Numbered from the stretch's first letter, positions 44,601 to 57,200 are shown. The stretch is DNA of 64,000 bases from Amia ocellicauda (GCF_036373705.1 NC_089854.1:22135839-22199838); one strand, 5' to 3'. Made by a program: numbers and translations. The notes: generated by a model from the sequence alone, not told the origin.

Positions 44601-46818
44601 TGATGTTTTACCAGTTCACGTTGAGCAATCACCCCCAACTCACGACATTTCCCGGCGGTCCATACCTGCGGCGCACGCCAGAACATGAACACGGTTCTGA
44701 AGGCTGACTCCATGGCAGCAGCGAAGTCCTCCGTCTTGACCAAGGGGTAAGCGCTCCCTCCGGGGCCAGAAGTGTACTCAACGATACTGCGGCTGAAGCT
44801 GGTTAGCACTGGGAGGTGACGAACAGACGCAGAGATCATTCCCCGTTTTAGACACGTTTCATGTCTCGGCTCGGTTGAACTCGACATGAGAGAAAGACAG
44901 AAACAATGTTGCCTTGGGGGATATCTGTGGCATAGCTGTGACACTCATCCTCCTCACCTGAGCAGAACGCCAGCTTCACCTCGTCACTCCTGGCCTGGGC
45001 CAGAGCGGGCATCACATAGTCGAGGATGGCCCTGAGGCGGGGCACCATGCCGCACACTGCGAACACAGACAACAGGCTTAGGTTAATAGATTAAAAAACA
45101 GGCTACCTATCAGTTCCCTTACAGTGTACAGAGGCTATGCAAGGATAGGGTGACAGATGACAGCCCCACGACAGCTGGAGCCCCCAAATCTCCACTGCGA
45201 GAAACCCACCTTAACAAAGCACAGTGGATTCAGGATTCCAATGACTTACAGACTTACCGTTGGCTCGTGATAAGCGGGCCAGGGTGTTGAGCCACATGGG
45301 GTCTGCTTGTCCGTCTCCCTGTAACACAGACTCCATGCTCTCTATCACCTCCCCTGGAAAGCTGCATCCCAGGGCCACCAGGACGTCGCTGGCTGCCTGC
45401 CGCGTGTCGGGAGGCACGTTCTGGGTCAGGGGAAGACAAGAGGAGGAGGGTGAGGTTGAGTAGGCTTTCTGGGTAGAGCAGTGTTTCTGGCACTTTTCTG
45501 AGTGAGCTATTATAAACTATTACAGAAAAAAACAGGAAGGTCAATAATAGTCAAGAAATACAAATAGTCCCGCCGAAAGTCACCGTGTAAGTAGGGGCAG
45601 CTTAACGGTTAGTAGCATCACTAATGCTCCAGAGGAGTACATCCCATGAAATAGACAATTCCCGCCTTCCCCCACTGACGCTGATGCACGTGTTTCATAG
45701 TGCCTGACAGGAGGAAGTGGCTCACCGCAGCGCCACCCATCTTTCTGAGGGCCACAAAGATGACCTTTGCGGCTGTGGAGGGGCTGATGGCCTCAGTCTG
45801 GCTCCTCAGCACCTTCTCCATGGCCTGGAAGATGGAGGTGTAATGTTGATCGGCCACCTGACCAGAGGAACACAGGAGAAAGAGCTCATGAGCTATGTAA
45901 CATAGCACCCAAATACTGAGTTCAGCATACCTCAGAAGAAGTCAATCATACAATGTACACACTTTATAAGCTTTCAGGTCAATTCCACAAAAAATAAAAG
46001 TGGAAGAAGAAAACTCAGATAGCCATAAATAGTTAAAAACTGTCCAAACAGCAAGTTCACTTGCACTCTTTCAGGAGCATGTCGTTTTTGGTACTATTCC
46101 TGCTGACAAACAGACACACCGAGTGTCTCGAGTCTCACCTTGCGGTACCTCTGAAAGTAGCTGAGGCAGAAACAATAAATGCTGTCTGGGGGTAGGATGT
46201 GGGACAGAGCCACTATGCTCACCTGGGTGTGCTCCTTTTGTGGCTGCTCGGCAGCATCAAGGGCCTCCAGGAGATCGAACAACTTCACTGAGCAGAAAAT
46301 ACAAACACAAATCGCAGTCAAAATAGTCAAGATCAAGTCCAGCACATCCTTCTAGGACAACAGCAACAGGTAAGAACAAGATTATATTTGCTTTTCATGA
46401 CCATTGCTGGCTCTGAATCCATCCCTCAGTCTTGCCTTCAAACTACACGTTAACATGAGCAGAGCCACACTATTGGAACAGTCCCATCTTCCCACAATGC
46501 ACTACTTCCCAGGTACTTTTACTCCAGAAAGACAACAGGTTGGCAACACCCAGGGACTTCAATTCAATCAATGTGACAATCGGGGTCTCCTCACAGGGAA
46601 CACCCGATAGGAAATCGAATATTCTCTGTCACAGGGGTCTTGAATTATTCATGAGGTCTGTAAGTCCTCTGTAGGATATTGTGCAAATAGATTTCCAGAT
46701 AAAATCAAAATATCAGATTTTCATCTCCAGTCTGAATATTATCTTATGATTTCTTATTACTATAGTCTGTAAAAAGTACTCAAGACAGATACTCACCTCT
46801 GGTCTCAGATTTATCCAT
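38688..46818 (-). CDS. Maestro heat-like repeat (MROH) family protein
   Basis: Coding exons on the minus strand: 46797-46818, 46139-46287, 45726-45857, 45258-45420, 44958-45056, 44666-44808, one unresolved exon near 44.5 kb, 44181-44321, 43822-43914, 43656-43728, 43247-43464, 42784-42923, 42497-42641, 41981-42129, 41587-41724, 41194-41308, 40920-41048, 40510-40701, 40107-40256, 39811-39942, 39281-39383, 39119-39184 and 38688-38812. Without the unresolved exon this is 2,817 nt, about 939 codons. All other junctions keep phase. The protein is a chain of helical HEAT-type repeats with no catalytic motif. The segments RAMAQHAGPLLPSIVEVLVP, CCALWRALG and RASAAIFIGFLF recall blocks I know from MROH1 (HEATR7A). 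It is much shorter than mammalian MROH1 (about 1,640 aa), so it may be another MROH member or a lineage-specific paralogue. Function is unknown. It ends KPWWKRLF. Confidence 0.75.
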
Positions 46819-49559
46819 CTTGCATATTAATTTATACTGAAATAAAACAGGAATTCTGGGTTACATTTCATTTGGATTTGATTGTATTATTTTGTGTATA
46901 AACATAGTACACTGACCATTAGCATTAAAGTGAAGAAAATTGTGTTAATAATAATTACAGTATTTAAAATCTAAGAATATAGTAAATGTGTAACATTACA
47001 GTGTAATGTCTTTGATGTTTGGGATTAGTATTTGAATTGCCCATACTAAACTATATTACAATGCTTTACTATATTCTTAGATTTTAAATACTGTTATTAT
47101 TGTTGTAATTATTAATTGCATACATTTTAAATGTATCACGCAAGCAGACAGGAAATCACAATACGTCTTACCTATAGCACAGGTTTTCTGACTGTAATTA
47201 GTCATTTGTTATGTATATTGCACAATTGTTTATGTTTAAATCTTATTATTATTATTATTATTATTATCCCCCGCCTGAACTTTGTCTAATAGTAAGTTTA
47301 ATACAATTGTTCAGTATAGCCTACTAGACTAGACATTTAAAAAGGCGATTAATGAAGTTAACGATTAACATTTAATCTGAAAAGAAATGCAATGGCGAAT
47401 TTTCATTTCACTAAATCATACTCACAGCTGCTTTCGCATGGGTGTCAATCAGGCACTAAAGTTTCATGTCGGGGATTAAACTAGTCTCTCAAACGTCATG
47501 GTTCAACTACATCATCACCAGTGACGTCACCGATCAGACCCGGGTCCGACCTGGCAACACTAATACACTATACAGTATACAGTATACAGTATACACTATA
47601 CACATGACATACACAGATGTCACACACAAGACAGAAACTCAAAATGGATTTGATGAAGTTTGTCCAAAGTTAATTCCCCAACCCCACCATAACACCCCGA
47701 GAGTGCAGCAGCGCTAGCACCGCGCCACCGAGATCAAAACAGAAACCCAATGATCACTGTAGGCTGATACTACAGGCATTATTCGTCATAAAACTACAAT
47801 AACAAGTCTATACTGTGAAATAACAGCTCCATTGCCCGTCAGCCCAATATCGCACAGACAGCAAAAGACCGTTATTTCGAGGCTCAGCAGCGCAGGCGCG
47901 TCGTGTCTGAATGCAGTGTTCCTATTGGTCACTGACTCTGGCGCAGTGGCTTGTGGGGCGTTTAGTCTTTTAAGGCCGAATAATACAGGGGCGAAGGCGC
48001 ATTTCTACTCACAAAATAAAGATAACCGGTTACTGTGAAACACAACTCCCCTCACTCCTGCTATGCAAATCGCAAGTTACAAAAAAATACAATAATCATA
48101 GTATTACATAGTAAACGTATGTGTTTTGTAATATGTCAGTTCTTTTAATTGCATCACTCTCACGTTTACCTCCAATATATATATATATATATGCGCACCC
48201 TTTTTGTACCACTAAACCACTGCTTATAACCATGCATAACCTTCCTGTGAAAAGTTGGGCAGCTACATTTAGGTGGGACAAGTAAAAATGTCATGGCACT
48301 GCAATTCAAGGCAACAGAATTGATCTATTATGTCAGACCCTGAGTCAGAAACACAAAAACTGGGTACAAGGTACAACAAACACAATGGTTCAAATGTCAG
48401 TAACAATGCAGTGTTTATTGTCACGTCAAACACTCAGTAAAAAGTTGCAGTCCCTTCATTAGAGGTTATTGGTCAGGCGTGTGTTCAGCAATAAACATTC
48501 ACAATATATGCATTTTATTAAAGAAAACAAACAAGTCAGGACAGGTTTCTTCAATATGTGTGAGAACTGAAACTGCTTTGTGTTTTTTCATCGCTCTGAT
48601 CGGAACTGGAGACGCCTATAAAAATACTTTGGCGATATGTGCTCTTCGAGACGGCTGCTGCAGTTTAGAGTCTTAATACGACAAAGCATTACATTTGAAT
48701 TAAACGTGATGGTTGAACTCATAGCTGCCATTCAAATGTGAACAAGTGACATCCTGTGCTAGCACGCCGTGTGTTTCGTGGACAAGAGAGACAATGATAT
48801 ATTCAACTCACATAATTAGTGTAACATCCTCAGAGATAAGCTTGCAAGCCCCCCACCACGTGCACACAGTACATTTAAATCAAAAACCCCACATCCCCGT
48901 ACTGCCTACAGTGAAATTCAGAATTCAGAACTTCCCGTCCCATCCTTCTCCAGCACACCTCTCCCTTCTTCATTATAAACGACAACAGGTGTGTGGAAGA
49001 CAGCTCAGTGCCACTGCGATTGTGCAGATCAAACACGAACTCAGTAACCAAGTTCTCGCTCATTGCCCCGTTGAACACCAGGAGTCTCTGTGATACACTT
49101 ATTGGGCAAACATGGACACACACATTAAATACACACTAAAACACGTTGGTCTATGTGAAAACTAGAGGTGTCTCTAATGCAGTACAGGGTGCAGTGCATC
49201 GGAAAATAACTTAACCAGTCAAGCCCCCCCCCCACCGAAGATTGTGACCACACTTTTATATGGAGGATAACTAACTAAATAACTAGAAAGATAACTCAGA
49301 CTTTAAAGCTTAAGAATGAAAAAATATTGTCAGTACATTTTGAAATTCAGCCAACCGATTTGACCGGTTGACACTCCCCTGATCCTACGGTGTTTGAGGT
49401 TTTCATGAACAGAACGAGTCAGTAACTTGGCACGACAAAGCCACGGAGTCACGATGACGCTGTGCTGCCGCAAAAGGATGCGGAGAGGTGGTCCAGTTTA
49501 TAGTATTGAGGAGGGAAATCAAGGCAATTTGGCTTCAAGTCTGTGGAGGTTTGTGCGCT
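46819..49559 (-). other. MROH 5' region, promoter, and SLC25A19 3' UTR
   Basis: An acceptor (tttatttcag) puts the start of the ATG exon at 46836. A GTGAGT donor at 47425 (exon end 47426) marks a non-coding first exon whose joined leader would carry a short upstream frame MRKQLIN. A CpG-containing promoter zone follows at about 47,430-47,950. From 49559 leftward lies the SLC25A19 3' UTR, with minus-strand AATAAA candidates at 48414-48419 and near 48513. Also present are a TTA repeat at 47244-47267 and a tacagta tandem repeat at 47565-47600. Confidence 0.5.
46944..47118. repeat. AT-rich palindrome in MROH intron 1
   Basis: The arm at about 46944-46988 (...acagtatttaaaatctaag and onward) matches the reverse complement of about 47064-47118 over some 35-40 bp with small gaps. 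The intervening DNA includes a smaller palindrome (cattacagtgtaatg). This looks like a short foldback element or MITE. No TA or longer target duplication could be assigned. Confidence 0.75.
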
Positions 49560-52500
49560 TCACACGTCCCTCGTTCCTCCTCCGCTCTGCTCTTTGGGCT
49601 CTGTTCTGCGCCGCAGGCCGAACAGGATGTTGCAGAACAACTCGTAGCAGAAGAAGGTGCAGCCGGTGGACACAGCCGCTTTGAGCAGGCTGGGGGACAG
49701 GCCCTTGAAGAAGCCCTGGAGACCCTCCTCCTGCGCGATGCTCAGCACACAGTCCGCCAGACCCTGGTACGACCGCACCTGCAGAGACAGACGGACACAC
49801 ACGCTTCAGCCCTGAGCCCAAACAAAAACCCAAACTCCAGCCAGCTGCTGGTTAACCAAGTAGAAACACTTCCAATGCTAAGGAAAGTCTTCTAAATAAT
49901 GAAAATAAAACCCTAACCCTAGCCCGAAGCTGACATTGATTTTCCTGAATGACATATCTTAACAATTTTAACTTAATAACTCTGAAGCCAGTCACTTCTG
50001 CCTGTACATCAAATTACAACACAAAGACAAGATGGTGCTGTAATCGGGCAGTCGAGGCGTACCTTCCCAAAGTGTGTCCTGGCCTCCTCGAATCCCCCCA
50101 CTTGCAGCCTCTTTTTGAACAGATCGAAGGGGTAGGTGAGGGTCTTGCTGATGACCCCGGCGCAGCTGCCACTCACCAGGTTACCGAAGTTATCTGCAGG
50201 GAGGAAAAGGAGCAGAAGAATCCAGAAATGATGAGAAAGGATGAGAAATTGGCCACCTGTCCTTCTCTTCACCAGGGTCTGTCCCCCCGAGGATCCAAAC
50301 AACTGGACCACAAGCTGTCCAACAAGCTTACAGAAGACCTGCACCGATGTAGACATGCCAACATTGACTTAAGGGCAAGAGAAGTTTGAAAATAAGATCC
50401 TCAAATATAGCATTTCCTGTAATATCAGAATGTAATTTTGTTATTTTTTCTCATCATTTAAACCAAAATATAAAAACAAAGAACTTGATTGTATTGAAAA
50501 ACTTTGTTTTAAGATAAATATTTAAATAAAAATAAAAGAAACAATAATTTTGTCTGACATACTTTGAAGATTCTCACTCTTTACTGTCATCTGCTGAACA
50601 CTGACTCAAACACTCTGACTACCAGGGAACAGTCTTGTATATCTAGAACTTTCCTAATACTGATTTGTGTTGTAATTGTCTCACTAGAAAACCTTGTGTA
50701 TTACACCAACATCAAACGTATAATGACACTATTAAAGTTAGAAAAACAACTCTGTACTTTTGCAATTCAAAAATAAATATCTGTGAATTTCTCCTGCATA
50801 CCTGTTCTTGTAGGTTACTAAATATTTAAATTAAATACCTATACAGCGTTTCAGCTGTTAACTCGTAAAAAATAATACGTTTTAAATACTTTCTTCTTCA
50901 ACCGCCGGACTCGGAGTTTATGTGGTAGGTTATACTGAATATAAAACAGACAATAAATCTGGGCTTTGTAATAAAATCAGTCATTGTGAAAATGATATTC
51001 ATGGTCATTGCTGAAACGTGATTTTCTACACAACATATATTGATATATTATTTTGTAGCAGATGTTACAAAATTTTAACTATTGAAGAATCGCACCTGAT
51101 AAAGCTCTGATAAAGCTGCCTGTCCTCTGATCGGCTCAGCTTTCCTTGTAATTCAATCCTGATCACTTTGCAAACCCAGGTCATTGGATCAATGCCTTGA
51201 TCAGTCACTAGTTTGATCATTGGCCTATGCCAATTCTTTTTGGTTTCAATTCCAATTCCTACACTAGGTGTAGGGTGGACGTCAGGTTGATTTAGCGTTT
51301 ATTAGACTGCTGTTGGCACTACAATTCAGCATCTATACAGGATGGAGAAGATGCCCCTCAGCCTTAGGTCAGCGCTGCCCACGGGCACTAGGAATAAAGA
51401 CACTACCAGGCTGCTAAATGCAACACAAACAGCCCTGTTGCAAACTCACTTAGTTGAAAAGTGTGTTTTCTGCATTGATGTTGTGGGGGGAAAATATAGA
51501 AATCCTATCCTGCCTTTGTCCTTGGTGTGCTGTTACTCCTAACTTGGTTATCAGCAGCTCACATTCCTTTCTTGCAACGTATTATCTGCAAATTACCTTC
51601 CAATGCAACTGGCAATGTAGAGGTTAATGATTATTATTCATGAGTATTGATAATAATATTGATTAGATGGGAAGGCTTAGTTTAGAATGCCAATGAAATC
51701 ACTGCTAGCTATTAGAAATGACCATTCAGACACTGATTATAATATGTTATGGCTCCTTGAGGGTATGTCCCAGAGTATAAAAGCTTTATTTTATCTTAAA
51801 ACTCTTGGGGAACAGTGTCATGCTAGCCTGAAATCCTTTGAGTTCTGTGTTGCGCGGTTCCTCCCGTGCACGTGATAAATTCTGATTAGAACTCCCGACT
51901 CCAAAACTTTTTCCAGCACAATGTACACAGTTGTTGACAGATGGAGACATTTCAAAGCACTTCACATTGCATAAGTGTTATATTTTAGTTTTATGCAATG
52001 GTTAATTATGCTTTATAAATGACGGAGAGTTGCTTATGGTAGTCTTCCTCATATTTCTGGATGACAGTTGTTCCTGCTCGTTTTGCTCCATTGTTTTTAT
52101 CCAACAGCTCACTCAAAATCTCAAAAGACTCCACCATGCTTCTCGTTGTATAATGAGAACGGAGTAAAGATAGCGCTCTCATTGGTCAACTTGTGCTGAT
52201 TAATCAATCAGCAACCACGTCTCTAAAATGTATTCAGAAATCGATTTTAAACCGACTGACATCATTTACAGGGGTTTCCACACCGCACTAATTCCTGCGA
52301 CAAAATTACAAAATACCAATTTAACAAAAACAATTTTTTTTTAGCGTAATAGCATGATCAGCATTATAAAAATATAATCATTACGCCTAAATCATAACGG
52401 TTGGCATGACTGCCAATGCATTGGACTCATCACACCAACTAATATGGCTATTCAGTTTCTGACACCCTCCCTCTGTCTGAGGCCGGCTCTCCTGCATCCA

Positions 52501-53366
52501 CACTGAAGGCCCAGCTCCACCCCCGCTGTGACCTCGGACCTGTGGTGTGGGCGTCCCTCCGCAGAATCCACAGGTAGACTTTCTTAAAGATGTTGTAGAA
52601 GAAGAACTGCATGCCAGCATAGGGGAAGACGGCGATCATAGTGGGCGTCAGGCCGCGGTAGAACGTCAGGGCGCCCTCTGAGCGGTACATGGTGGACACG
52701 GCGTGCCTCAGATTACGGTACACCTACAGCAAAAACAACCCAATAGCAAAAGGAAAAAAATGGTTATTATATCTAAACTAGGCACCGTGCAATCTGTCAA
52801 AAAATGACCGAAGGCTAAGGACACCAGCCAATATCTTGCCTGGTTCAGATGCTTTTGTAAATATACCATGTGCAAATCCTTCATCACGTGGAGTTCATTA
52901 TGGACGCGACCTGCAGCAAAATCCCCTCACCTTAGGCTCCCCCTGCGCGGCGAAGCGGGTGCGCAGGGTGTCGAGCGGCTGGCAGGCCACGGTGGCGGAG
53001 CAGGCAGCCAGCCCCCCACACACGAAGTGCACACCCGCCGTCCTGCTGTTGTAGGGAGTGGCCTTGTGCACGAACTCCGTCAGGCACTCGAAACTGGCGA
53101 ACTGCAGAGACATGGAAAAAGGACAGACCCGTCACCGCCCGGCTTCTCCCTTTCCTTTAACGAAAGATTATGATGCACTTATTTTCCTTCCGATACATGA
53201 CTGACATGCAGTGGCCGTACGAGCAGCATTCCTCAAGGACTCGATACACAAAACAACGTTTTGCGTGGGGGTCTTTTGGAGATTCTTTATTGACACATGC
53301 CTTTGGAAACTGTAACCAAACGGGAGGGAGGGAGGGACAGGGTGGAGTGTTACAGACGAGAGAGAT

Positions 53367-53429
<63 letters not shown>

Positions 53430-54661
53430 TCGGTGCAGCATGGCCTCAAGGCAGGTGGACGGGGAGAGAGGGAGGGACAGGCTGTTGGGTTGATGCAGAA
53501 TCTGGTCAGGGAGAAACAGAGGGAGTGAACCGAGAGCGCAGAGCAGCCACAGTACCTGGACCGCCCCAAAGCAGATTGACAGCAGCTGTGCGGGAACATG
53601 GCCCTTCCAGAATGCCTGCACGCCCTCCTCGGAGAAGATGCGCTGGGTGGCCTGCCACAGTCCCTGGTACCGGGCCTGGCGACAGCGCACAGACACCTGC
53701 TCGATCTGCAGCTGGGGGGGGCAGGCACGAGAACAGGCCTCAACACAGACACGGCACTCACATCTGGGTGACCAGCTAGAAATCATCTTGGCCATTAAAA
53801 ACATCTAGCATCTCCAGTACTGTTCATGTTTAAATTGGTTTCAAAGTAGGAAGGGTTTAAAAACTAAACTAAACTAAAAACATCTTACACACGACTCTAC
53901 ACACATTTATTATATATTATATTAGAGATAGAGAGAGTTTAATGTTTATAAAAGGGCTTATGCCTGGACCAATCAAAAGTTTACACATTAGTTGATGAAC
54001 ATCAGCATCTGCAAAACTGAGAGCGCCCCCCTCCTCGTGACTCAGTCTGACTTCAGCGCCACTGGCGAGGGTGTGGTCCTGTGACTCACTCATCCAGAAT
54101 GCAACAGAAAAATAAGACCAGCCGATTTCAAAGGATTTCCCAGTAGAGGCAGCAACACAGAAGCTGCCAAGAGTACTTTCTGGCTTTTAAAAGCAACTTC
54201 TTCAGTGAGGATTTCAAATGGCACATGTGAATTAACAGTTTGAGAGGTTACTATCGAAAGACATTTGTGCATTTTTCTCCACCTCCAAATCATGAATCTG
54301 TAGGGGTCTGCCATCACCCAGGAACAACATCCTTCCCCAGAGAATCAGCATCTCAAAGGCTGTTTTTAAAATGCAGCTTTCACAATAATTAGGACAATAA
54401 GCTCCAGTTCATGTGTGTGCGTGTTTGTGAGCACGTTTCCATGTCTGTGTGCATGTATGCGTCAGTGTACATCTTTGTCATTTGTACCACAGCCGCAGCC
54501 GGTTCCGAGACCCTCCACCCGAAGCAAACCTGGAATCGGATCTTGAGGACGTCCAGGGGGCTGATGATGGCTCTGGTCACCATGCCTGCCGCCGAGCCGG
54601 CCTTCACCACCTCCCCCGTGGTCAGCTTGTCCCCCCGCACCCCGGGGTCATAGCCCACCAT
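49560..54661 (-). CDS. slc25a19: Mitochondrial thiamine pyrophosphate carrier
   Basis: There are six coding exons on the minus strand: 54530-54661, 53556-53711, 52931-53101, 52540-52723, 50063-50193 and 49560-49778. The total is 993 nt or 330 aa (human 320). The protein exchanges cytosolic thiamine pyrophosphate for mitochondrial nucleotides across the inner membrane. It has the three SLC25 repeats with their P-x-D-x-x-K/R signatures: [11 protein letters not shown] (residues about 34-44), [17 protein letters not shown] and [18 protein letters not shown]. Other family blocks are [29 protein letters not shown] and [14 protein letters not shown]. Start MVGYDP is the family N-terminus, after a good acceptor at 54673. 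The exon 4 donor is weak (GTCCGA), but it is the only one in phase and gives the human spacing. The C-terminal tail after LFGLRRR differs from mammals. A non-coding exon ending at 55202 is likely. Confidence 0.96.
50194..52539 (-). other. SLC25A19 intron 4
   Basis: This 2.35-kb intron is AT-rich and holds only short unsupported open frames. No exon, repeat end or RNA gene was recognised. Confidence 0.7.
53353..53428. repeat. (GA)n microsatellite
   Basis: This is a long near-pure GA run of about 75 bp in SLC25A19 intron 2. On the coding (minus) strand it is a CT tract, and it generates spurious Ser-Leu open frames. Confidence 0.95.
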
Positions 54662-54697
54662 CACTGCCTGGCCTGCCAGGGAGGAAAGACATGGGAT

Positions 54698-54700
54698 TGT

Positions 54701-54744
<44 letters not shown>
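54698..54744. repeat. (GT)n(GA)n microsatellite
   Basis: A (TG) run of about 35 bp is followed by a short GA run. It lies about 25 bp upstream (on the minus strand) of the acceptor of the exon that holds the SLC25A19 start codon. Confidence 0.9.
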
Positions 54745-55202
54745 AAGAGCTCTAACTCTGGGGTTTGGTTTGTAACTTCCATAGACACAGACAAGCATGC
54801 ATGCATGTATACAAACATATAGACACTGCCCATATAATTAAATCATAACAGCGAAAAACTACAAATCGGAGAACAGGATAGAAGAAATTGAGAAAATAAA
54901 AGCCTTTTTTTAAGCAAAATGTATAAAGTATCATTACAAGTTCAAGGTTGTATAGGTTGTTAGAAACACGTGCTGTCAAATGAGCCTAATATATAGACAA
55001 TCTTATGCAAACTGTATGAACACACCGCTGCTTCAATAACATGCCACTACCCTTTAACGCTACACACATGGATAGACTATTTCACTCGGCTGACATCACT
55101 TTAAAGGTGTTGGCTTGACCCATACCTAAATAGGTACTGTAATTTTAAATTGAGGAAACTCAGCAGCGCACAAACATATCGTGTGCACGTCAGGGACTCA
55201 CC

Positions 55203-55615
55203 TTCAGGACAGAAGCGACACCAGCATGGCTGAAGAAAGCACAAGCACCGAGACAATAACTGTGAGAAAATCCCTTACACAGACGAAGACACAAATAAAC
55301 ACATCGCTCGGTTATTTAGTAATACATTGATGCTACACTGCATTACATATCACTCACGCTATCATTTCCACTTTCCGGCTTCTACTTGATTGACGTCTTA
55401 ATAACCATTCATACGGCTTTCCTGGGAGGGTGTGTGACATTGACACTCAATCGGGCGTCGAGAAGGGCGGGACTTTACTGTGAGCAAGGTCGGTGGAGGT
55501 GATAGCAGAGCTGTGTGAGAGAAATAGAGGGTTTCAGCCGTCATTGCTGTGCCGCCGTGTAAGGTTTAATTCCGCCATCTTGGGTGAGTATAAACCCTGC
55601 TCATGAAGGAGGAAT

Positions 55616-55660
<45 letters not shown>

Positions 55661-57200
55661 TATTATTATTATTATATAAGTATATTTGGTGCTTATCTTT
55701 CTCAAGTACACATACTTGTATCCATAGTGTTTAACAAACGCAATGTCCTACAATAACCTATTTCTAACATGAATATAATTGCTATTTTAAACTAAAATGA
55801 ACGATAAACGACTAATTTGTGTGGAAATTAATAGACTCTGATTTAATGTGCATTCTAAAGATTAAACTGGTGGTTGTGTGCACTAACAGACTTGTGCTGA
55901 ACATCAGGTCAGAATGGGGGGGGGGGGCTACAATGAGTCGCTGTGCAATTGGGATATTTGCATAAACAACAGTACAGCTAATGTCATACTTTTTTAATTT
56001 TGCTTTTAATCTCACTAAAATGGGTTAAAATGACAATTAACTAATACCACAACCAGTTCTTCTCCTAAACCATTTTACCTTTAATTACTCACAACAGATT
56101 ATCTCCTAATGTAATTTTGGAGACAATCCAGGTCAATTCTTCACCAGTTCCAGCAGACTGAGCATCCCCCACGGAAATACAGGCTGTATTAAATAAATCA
56201 CTAAATGTTTTTGTCTGTTATGAAAGGACTAAGCCTCAAATCAACACAGAGTACACTGTGCCACCACCCTCTGCTTTCATAATTTCTGATGCATCCAATA
56301 GAACTATGTAGCCTCCTGATATAATCCATAATTCAATGACATTTGGAAACAAACCCCCCCAAAAAATGCCACTGTTAGCTTCCAACAACTGATATTGCCA
56401 TTCAATTGCTGAAACCCCCTATAGAAGGGAGCACAACCAGGCAATTAAGCAACCGTATCATATGTTAGCCTAGGACTTTGTTAGGTGAAAATGAGATCCA
56501 TGCTGTTGCTAAATGAGGGCTAGAGTTGGCCCCTACTGTAAGCAATAAACAGGGGTTTCTCACTTTAATAAAGACTTAGGGAAAAGGTAGACAGGAAACA
56601 TGTTCAGCACCCAGGTACCTCAAACGAGGTGCACAAGGTCGACCAAGCAATCACACAGTGTGAGTGATGCGCTCTCGTTTCAAAGAGCCATTCCCTGCTG
56701 GCAGTCCTGACAAGGTCCCTGCAGTGCCTCAGAGATCAATCCTGTGGCATTTAAACGGGGTCCCACAGAACACAGCTTGTTTGATCTTCGTATTGTACTT
56801 GTGACCAACGAACGTGCTGAACTGTCAACACACACCAATTCAGTTCACACTCCTCGACCCAAAGAGTTCATGATCTTGAATCCTGATAGTATATAGTGTT
56901 TCAATTGCACAGAAAATAAGATTTACCATTTTTATGCAATATTGACTATGTCCTCCAAGATGTTTACAAACACACAGAGTTGGTGGTAAGTTTGGAAAAC
57001 ATAAATTCAGTTTTTTCACTTTTGTTTTTGATACATTATTTTACCTTGCATACACTATAGGTAAGGATCTCAGTAAATACCTGAACTAGTTTTAAGATTG
57101 ATTGTATGATTATTGACATATAATATTGGAAATCATAAACCTCCAACAGCTGCTATCTGACACAGATTGCACTCCAGCCACAGAGACAATGAAAACAGGA
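55203..57200. other. SLC25A19 promoter region and SLC25A19-GRB2 intergenic DNA
   Basis: The likely first SLC25A19 exon ends at 55202 and its start is somewhere in 55.2-55.5 kb. Its leader contains the small upstream frame ATG...TGA MLVSLLS. At about 55,570-55,584 lies CCGCCATCTTGGGTGAGT, a YY1-like site joined to a plus-strand splice donor (see findings). An (AAT)n/(ATT)n repeat covers 55616-55675. The rest is AT-rich, with no gene seen. Confidence 0.5.
55616..55675. repeat. (TAA)n/(TTA)n trinucleotide repeat
   Basis: This is a run of about 13 TAA units that turns into ATT units, forming a small self-complementary array. It is intergenic. Confidence 0.95.

Noticed and set aside
53157-53804. 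Open frames with long Ser-Leu runs
   Set aside because: The runs are translations of the (GA)n microsatellite. Only the segment 53556-53711 is a true SLC25A19 exon.
54411-54775. Plus-strand frames with Val/Cys repeats
   Set aside because: They derive from the (GT)n repeat and from antisense of SLC25A19 exon 1.
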